Source of the DNA: Nelumbo lutea
Lineage: Eukaryota > Streptophyta > Magnoliopsida > Proteales > Nelumbonaceae
NCBI GenBank assembly: GCA_022828595.1
Contig: JAKGHH010000001.1
Location: 124,756,999 to 124,820,998, forward strand
Direction: 5' to 3'
Length of the DNA: 64,000 nucleotides
The position numbers and the translations under genes are program-made. The notes under the pieces were generated by a model. The model saw only the letters and a list, made by a program, of their open reading frames with translations. It was not told the origin of the DNA and did no database searches. Every line of letters begins with the position of its first letter. Within the stretch, counting starts at the first letter, position 1. This document shows, in pieces, positions 59,555 to 64,000 of the stretch.

Positions 59555-62500
59555 CTGGTTGGTAGGACCCTCCATTGAAAGTGCTTCTTCTGGGGATATC
59601 TTGACCAAAACTCAAGTTACACAACCAAATAGGATGTTTGTGATTTCCACTTTATGACATTCTTATGAGTTGTGATAGTCATTGGCACTGGCTCTCTGTT
59701 GGAAGTCATAGCTCATAGGCAATGGCTTTCTATTGAAGTATCTAAGGGATGGATGATTATGGCATTTTGATCAGGTATCTTGGTGAGTACTAGCTGGGGG
59801 CAGTGGGATGGTAGGTTCATGTGTTGTAAAGTCCATCCTGAGCCTCTAGGGTCTGCACCATAGCCAGATTATCTCTTAAAAAACCATATGGAACTCTTGA
59901 AATACAGGAGATTGAGAGCTACCTGTATATTATTATTATTATTATTATTGTTGTTGTTGTTGTTGTTGTTGTTGTTATTGTTATTGGTATTGGTATTGGT
60001 ATTGGTATTGGTATTGGTATTGTTATGGATATTGCTACTGCTATTGCTATTGCTATTGTTAATTGGGTATTACATGGGCAAATCTCTCGATGCCATTTTT
60101 CTTTAAACATGGAAATTGACTTTTCATCTTCACTTGACCTGGAGCATGTTTGGAAAGAAAAAAGCAACATTATGTTTGTGGCCATGGATCTATAACTATG
60201 ATAGAGTTGGCTAACATTCAAAATTATCCTTAACCTAAATGGTTAAGAAGGTAAGTACTAAGTTTTATTACCAAATAACACTCTGAAAATATGCCTTTTT
60301 CCAAATTTCCTTATTTGGGTGGCCCTTGTGGGGTGCTTAAAGCATCAAGGGATTATTATGATTGCGAAGAATTAAGATTTTTGCATTGAATATTCTGATA
60401 ATTCAAAGGCAAGAATGTTCTGTTAGAGGTGGGTAAACATCAAGGACGCCCCAGATTGTGGTTGAGTGTGGACTTTTTCTTTTACTTGGTACTGGGTGAT
60501 CCTTGCCAATCAAAGTCATTCTGGGAACTGGACAGTGGAGCATTTAGAAATATTTCCTTCTCTTAAGAAGGTTAGTGGGCAAGTGATTAACTAGAAAGTG
60601 AAGATGTGTATTGAACCCAGTTCATGGTATCAGCCCCCCGCAGTTTAGTAAGTTCAATAGGTAGAACCTGTCGATGTAATTTATTTGAGAATGGTTAACC
60701 TTGGCATTTTTGAAATAAAATAGGAAAATTGTAGAAACAATGGGCAAAAGTTTGATGTATGTGGAATCATCTATTCCAACCTCAGGTTTAAGTTTAACAT
60801 CCAAGGCATGTGTCATATAATGTCCATTGCCAAATATTCCATTAGATTTTAATGGAAATGTGAATGTATTTGGGTGAGCAATCCAATTAATCATTTGACC
60901 ATTTAGTGTCAGTTGCAACTCTTGATGATCAGTTTCCATCCCTTTGCACCATAGGACAAAGTTGGGTTCTTGCACATATTTTCCAATTGTATACTTCTTT
61001 TATTTAGCCTGAGCTTATGATTTACCTTTGTACTCAATACAGGAACTATTTCTTGGCATGTTTGTGGTGATTCAATAAAGAACATTGAGGGTGATCATTA
61101 CATTATCTTGCACGGTGCGGACTATTGAGTAGTTGGCTATTCTTGATATCTTTATATGTGAAAATATGATCACGACATAGGCACTTGACTGCTGAGGAGT
61201 GAAGAAGATAAATTTGCAGAGATGCACATATGCCAGGAGCAAAGATTTGGTTAAGATGGCTAAGATTTTACTGATAGTGCTGCAATGGGACGTGTCCAGT
61301 TTGGAAGCCCATGCGTAATTGTTTTCAAGCATGAAAGCAGATCGTGGAAAAATAGTGGATAGGCAGGAGATATCTTTGATGTATTCATATCATGGGGTAT
61401 ATTGTATATATATAATTCGTGATTTATTCACTATTTGGCGGAGGGACAGTGAACAATGATAAATTGGCGGAGTAGATCCATCCTGGGGAGTTCAGAGTTG
61501 GGCTGGATGAGCAGTGAATTCTGCCAATCTTGAGACAATCAGGATTTTATCCATTCCATGAAAATGCCTCTCAAGTCAAGGCGAAACATCATGGACGAAC
61601 AAGGTGGAAATGTCTACCACATGCCTTGAGCCAATTAGCCAGACACACTCAAGGGTCGAAGAAGGGTCGGTCATTCACTCCATCGTGAAGGCAGGCTGGT
61701 TTTGTCCCATTATTGCACGGTGAGTATTGGATTGTCCAACAATTTCATATCTTCTGAGGTGAGATTGCTTTGTCCTTGGAATGATGGACCACTAAAGAAA
61801 GTGAAATGAAAGCATACAGAAGCTTTGGTTGAACTTCTTTCACGAGATAAGCCAATTTAGAGCTAAAATATGCGAAGTTCCCAACCGTATGACAACTCGG
61901 GCCAAACCCACTTCGGGGATTGGGATGTGTTACATTGAGCCGGGACAAAAACCAGGCCAGCTTGTCAGTCAATTGGGTGAGTGGACGGCCCTGACCCAGA
62001 AACACCTATTCTGTCTTTGGAATATTCGAATATTCTAATCAGGCGTCACTCGCTTGCATGACAATTGACAAGTTGACAGAATATCAGTCGTACAACAAAG
62101 GAATCGCTTCACTGTTTCAGTGCTTTCTTTACACGCTACCATCAATTTGTTTATACCCCTCCGGATGAACTCGGATCTGCTATTGTGCTTCAGATGCGCG
62201 GTTATAGATTACATTCAAGGGGGGTTGGTTGCAAATGACAACCGAAGCGGTAATATTACATTCGCAAAAAAAATAATCGACACAACCGTTTTAACTGGAA
62301 GATAACGGTGAGGTTCTTTCCATCGCGAAGACAGAAGACTGAAGTCACCGAACGCGGGAGCAAGAAAAAGTTGAGCGCGGGAATGCAATTGCAACTATCT
62401 TATTCGTAACGCAAACGGGTAGTCTATCACACACCGTCCATTGCTCTTCACACGGATCTTGATGATGCTGCATGCATATCTGCCAAATAATCTTCTGCTT

Positions 62501-62592
62501 TACCATTCCCCACCTAAAAAAACACACACACACACACACAAAAGCGAGCAACGCAAGAGCATCCAAACAACTGAACAGAGCGAGCGAGGAGA
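59555..62592. other. Intergenic spacer and eIF4B upstream region
   Basis: A compound microsatellite lies at 59930-60062. A 118-codon minus-strand frame (60975-60622) is unrecognised and treated as doubtful. The last ~250 bp upstream of eIF4B is less AT-rich and ends in a (CA)n tract at 62521-62541 within the presumed 5' leader. No clear TATA box was seen. Confidence 0.5.
59930..60062. repeat. Compound (ATT)n-(GTT)n-(GGTATT)n microsatellite
   Basis: About seven ATT/TTA units, eight GTT units, then six GGTATT hexamers and diverged GCTATT units. It gives Leu/Val-rich spurious frames on the plus strand. Confidence 0.95.
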
Positions 62593-64000
62593 ATGGCGAC
62601 CACCGTATCTGCTTGGGCAAAGCCTGGGGCATGGGCCCTCGACTCTGAAGAACACGAATCCATGGAGCTTCTTCAAAAGCAGCAGGCCAGTGAAAAGGAG
62701 AACGCCAGTGAAAACAGTAACGGTCATTACGATTTGGCCTACCAACAACCACATCTCGCCCCTGATTTCCCTTCCCTCGCCGCCGCTGCCGCCACTAAAT
62801 CCAAGAAGAAGAAGGGCCAGACATTCTCCCTTGCCGAATTCAGCAGCGGCAAGTCAGTCACCCACGGCTCCGCTAAGGTCGCTCAATTCAACCTAGCCAA
62901 GGGTCTCACAGCCGAGGAGCTTCTCATCCTCCCCACCGGTCCTCGCGAGCGCACTGCAGAAGAGCTCGAGAGGTCTTCCTCCCGTGGATTCCGTTCTTAT
63001 GGCTCTGCCGGCATGCATGATAACGGACGAGGTACCAGGTATTCGAACGGTGACGATGCTTCGAAACCCAGGTGGGGATCTTCAAGGAATTCGGATGATC
63101 CCCGCGGGAACCATAGTTTTAACAGGGAATCTGCTCCTTCCCGTGCTGATGAGACCGACGATTGGGGTGCTGCTAAGAAATCTGTGGCTGCTACCCCTGC
63201 TTCTGAGCGCAGAGACAGGAATGGGTTCTTTGATTCTCATTCTAGGGCCGATGAATCTGAGAGCTGGCTGTCAAACAAGGGCTTTATTCCTTCCGAGGGG
63301 TGGAGAGGCGGTTCAGGGGGTGGATTTGAAAACCCTAGGGACAGAAGGGGAGGCTTTGAGATGTTTCAGAAGGATTCTTCCAATCGTGGCGTTGTAGATT
63401 CGGAGTCTTGGGGAAAGAAGAGGGAAGAGAACAATGGGAGCGGAAGGCCAATGCTAGTTTTGCAGCCGCGTACGTTGCCAGTGAACAACGGCGACCAGCA
63501 GCAGCCGGGACCTGGGATTACGACCAGAGCCAAGGGTTCGAGCCCATTTGGAGAAGCTCGCCCAAGGGAGGAGGTTTTGGCGGAAAAGGGGCAGGATTGG
63601 AAGAAGATTGACGAGCAGCTTGAGTCGGTGAAAATCAAGGATATTAATAATGGAGGCCCTGTTCATAATGATGGGCTGTCTTTAGGAAAAAAGAGTTTTG
63701 GAACCGGAAACGGGAGGGTGAGTCTACCTGAAGATAGGACTGAGAGAAGCTGGAGGAAGACAGATTCAGCTGATGTTCGTCCCTCAAGGTATGGTCTTAT
63801 CTAAACCAGTTGATCGTTTTGTTGATTGATCTCTTATCTGAGTAAAAAAGTAGTTCTTTAGTATTGAACGAATTAATTGATTTCATGTGTATAATTACAC
63901 ATTGTTTGCACTTGTAATTTTGACGGGCTATACATACAATTTTGCATCTTTGAATTTTCTAATGCTTAAGGAATAATTAACACCATTGGAAATGCTTACG
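62593..64000 (+). CDS. Eukaryotic translation initiation factor 4B, 5' exon (plant type), partial
   Basis: From ATG 62593, exon 1 runs to a donor AAG|GTATGG at 63788/63789, giving about 398 residues; the frame continues after an intron outside the window. eIF4B helps eIF4A and eIF4F unwind mRNA leaders and contacts poly(A)-binding protein during ribosome recruitment in the cytosol. Plant-type motifs are SAWAKPGAWALD at the N-terminus, PDFPSLAAAAATKSKKKKGQ, FSLAEFSSGK, LTAEELLILPTGPRERTAEEL, repeated SRADE-W motifs (about 190 and 220), GRPMLVLQPRTLP and SPFGEARPREEVLAEKGQDW. It is Gly/Arg/Ser/Asp-rich and probably largely disordered. Plant eIF4B is usually about 530-550 residues, so roughly a quarter is missing to the right. 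The start is chosen because the conserved N-terminus begins there. No disruption is seen. Confidence 0.95.

Noticed and set aside
59888..60106. Leu-rich plus-strand frame that looks like membrane segments
   Set aside because: It is the translation of a compound ATT/GTT/GGTATT microsatellite.
62345..62754. Minus-strand frames opposite eIF4B
   Set aside because: They include the (CA)n tract read as Cys-Val repeats and are shadows of the eIF4B exon.

Overview
This is nuclear DNA of a flowering plant. Three protein-coding loci point that way: an intronless cytosolic cyclophilin with the plant-type insertion loop (19349-19870), the first exon of plant-type eIF4B (62593-63788, continuing past the window), and remains of a NIPA-type magnesium transporter gene (55894-59554). 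The mobile elements are all plant families. The sequence does not identify the species; the low gene density and the nesting of old elements only argue against a compact genome.

Layout. 1-1769 is AT-rich spacer ending in microsatellites. 1770-12650 is a complete-length but mutated Ty3/gypsy element on the minus strand (element A), with two ~830 bp LTRs, PBS, PPT, gag-pol, a tandem-repeat block and, near its 3' LTR, a long gene on the opposite strand with two introns and its own TATA box. 12651-19340 holds a MITE, a gypsy solo LTR and a Harbinger-type element. The cyclophilin gene follows, with a good promoter. 21769-28538 is a broken Ty1/copia element on the plus strand. It abuts half of a second gypsy element (B, 28539-31794, minus). 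31795-38870 is spacer with several TIR elements whose ends and target duplications can be read. 38870-47300 is an old LINE (ORF1 zinc knuckle, endonuclease, C-terminal RT region, RNase H) cut up by a copia solo LTR, a gypsy solo LTR, a hAT-like MITE and a deletion. 47725-53126 is a third gypsy-type element (C, plus) that keeps gag and an antisense spliced coiled-coil ORF but shows no pol, so it looks non-autonomous. 53127-55860 is repeat-rich spacer. The NIPA pseudogene has an RTE LINE fragment in its first intron. Spacer with a compound microsatellite leads to the eIF4B gene.

Only the cyclophilin and eIF4B look functional. All transposon reading frames are interrupted, and catalytic Asp codons have become Asn in element A protease and integrase and in the copia RT, so no autonomous element is visible. 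The points most worth a second look are the antisense spliced gene shared in plan by elements A and C, a copia solo LTR flanked by 20 bp rather than ~5 bp duplications, and a multi-copy repeat of unknown type ending in GGGAACATCTCCCG. I did not find RNA genes or CRISPR arrays.
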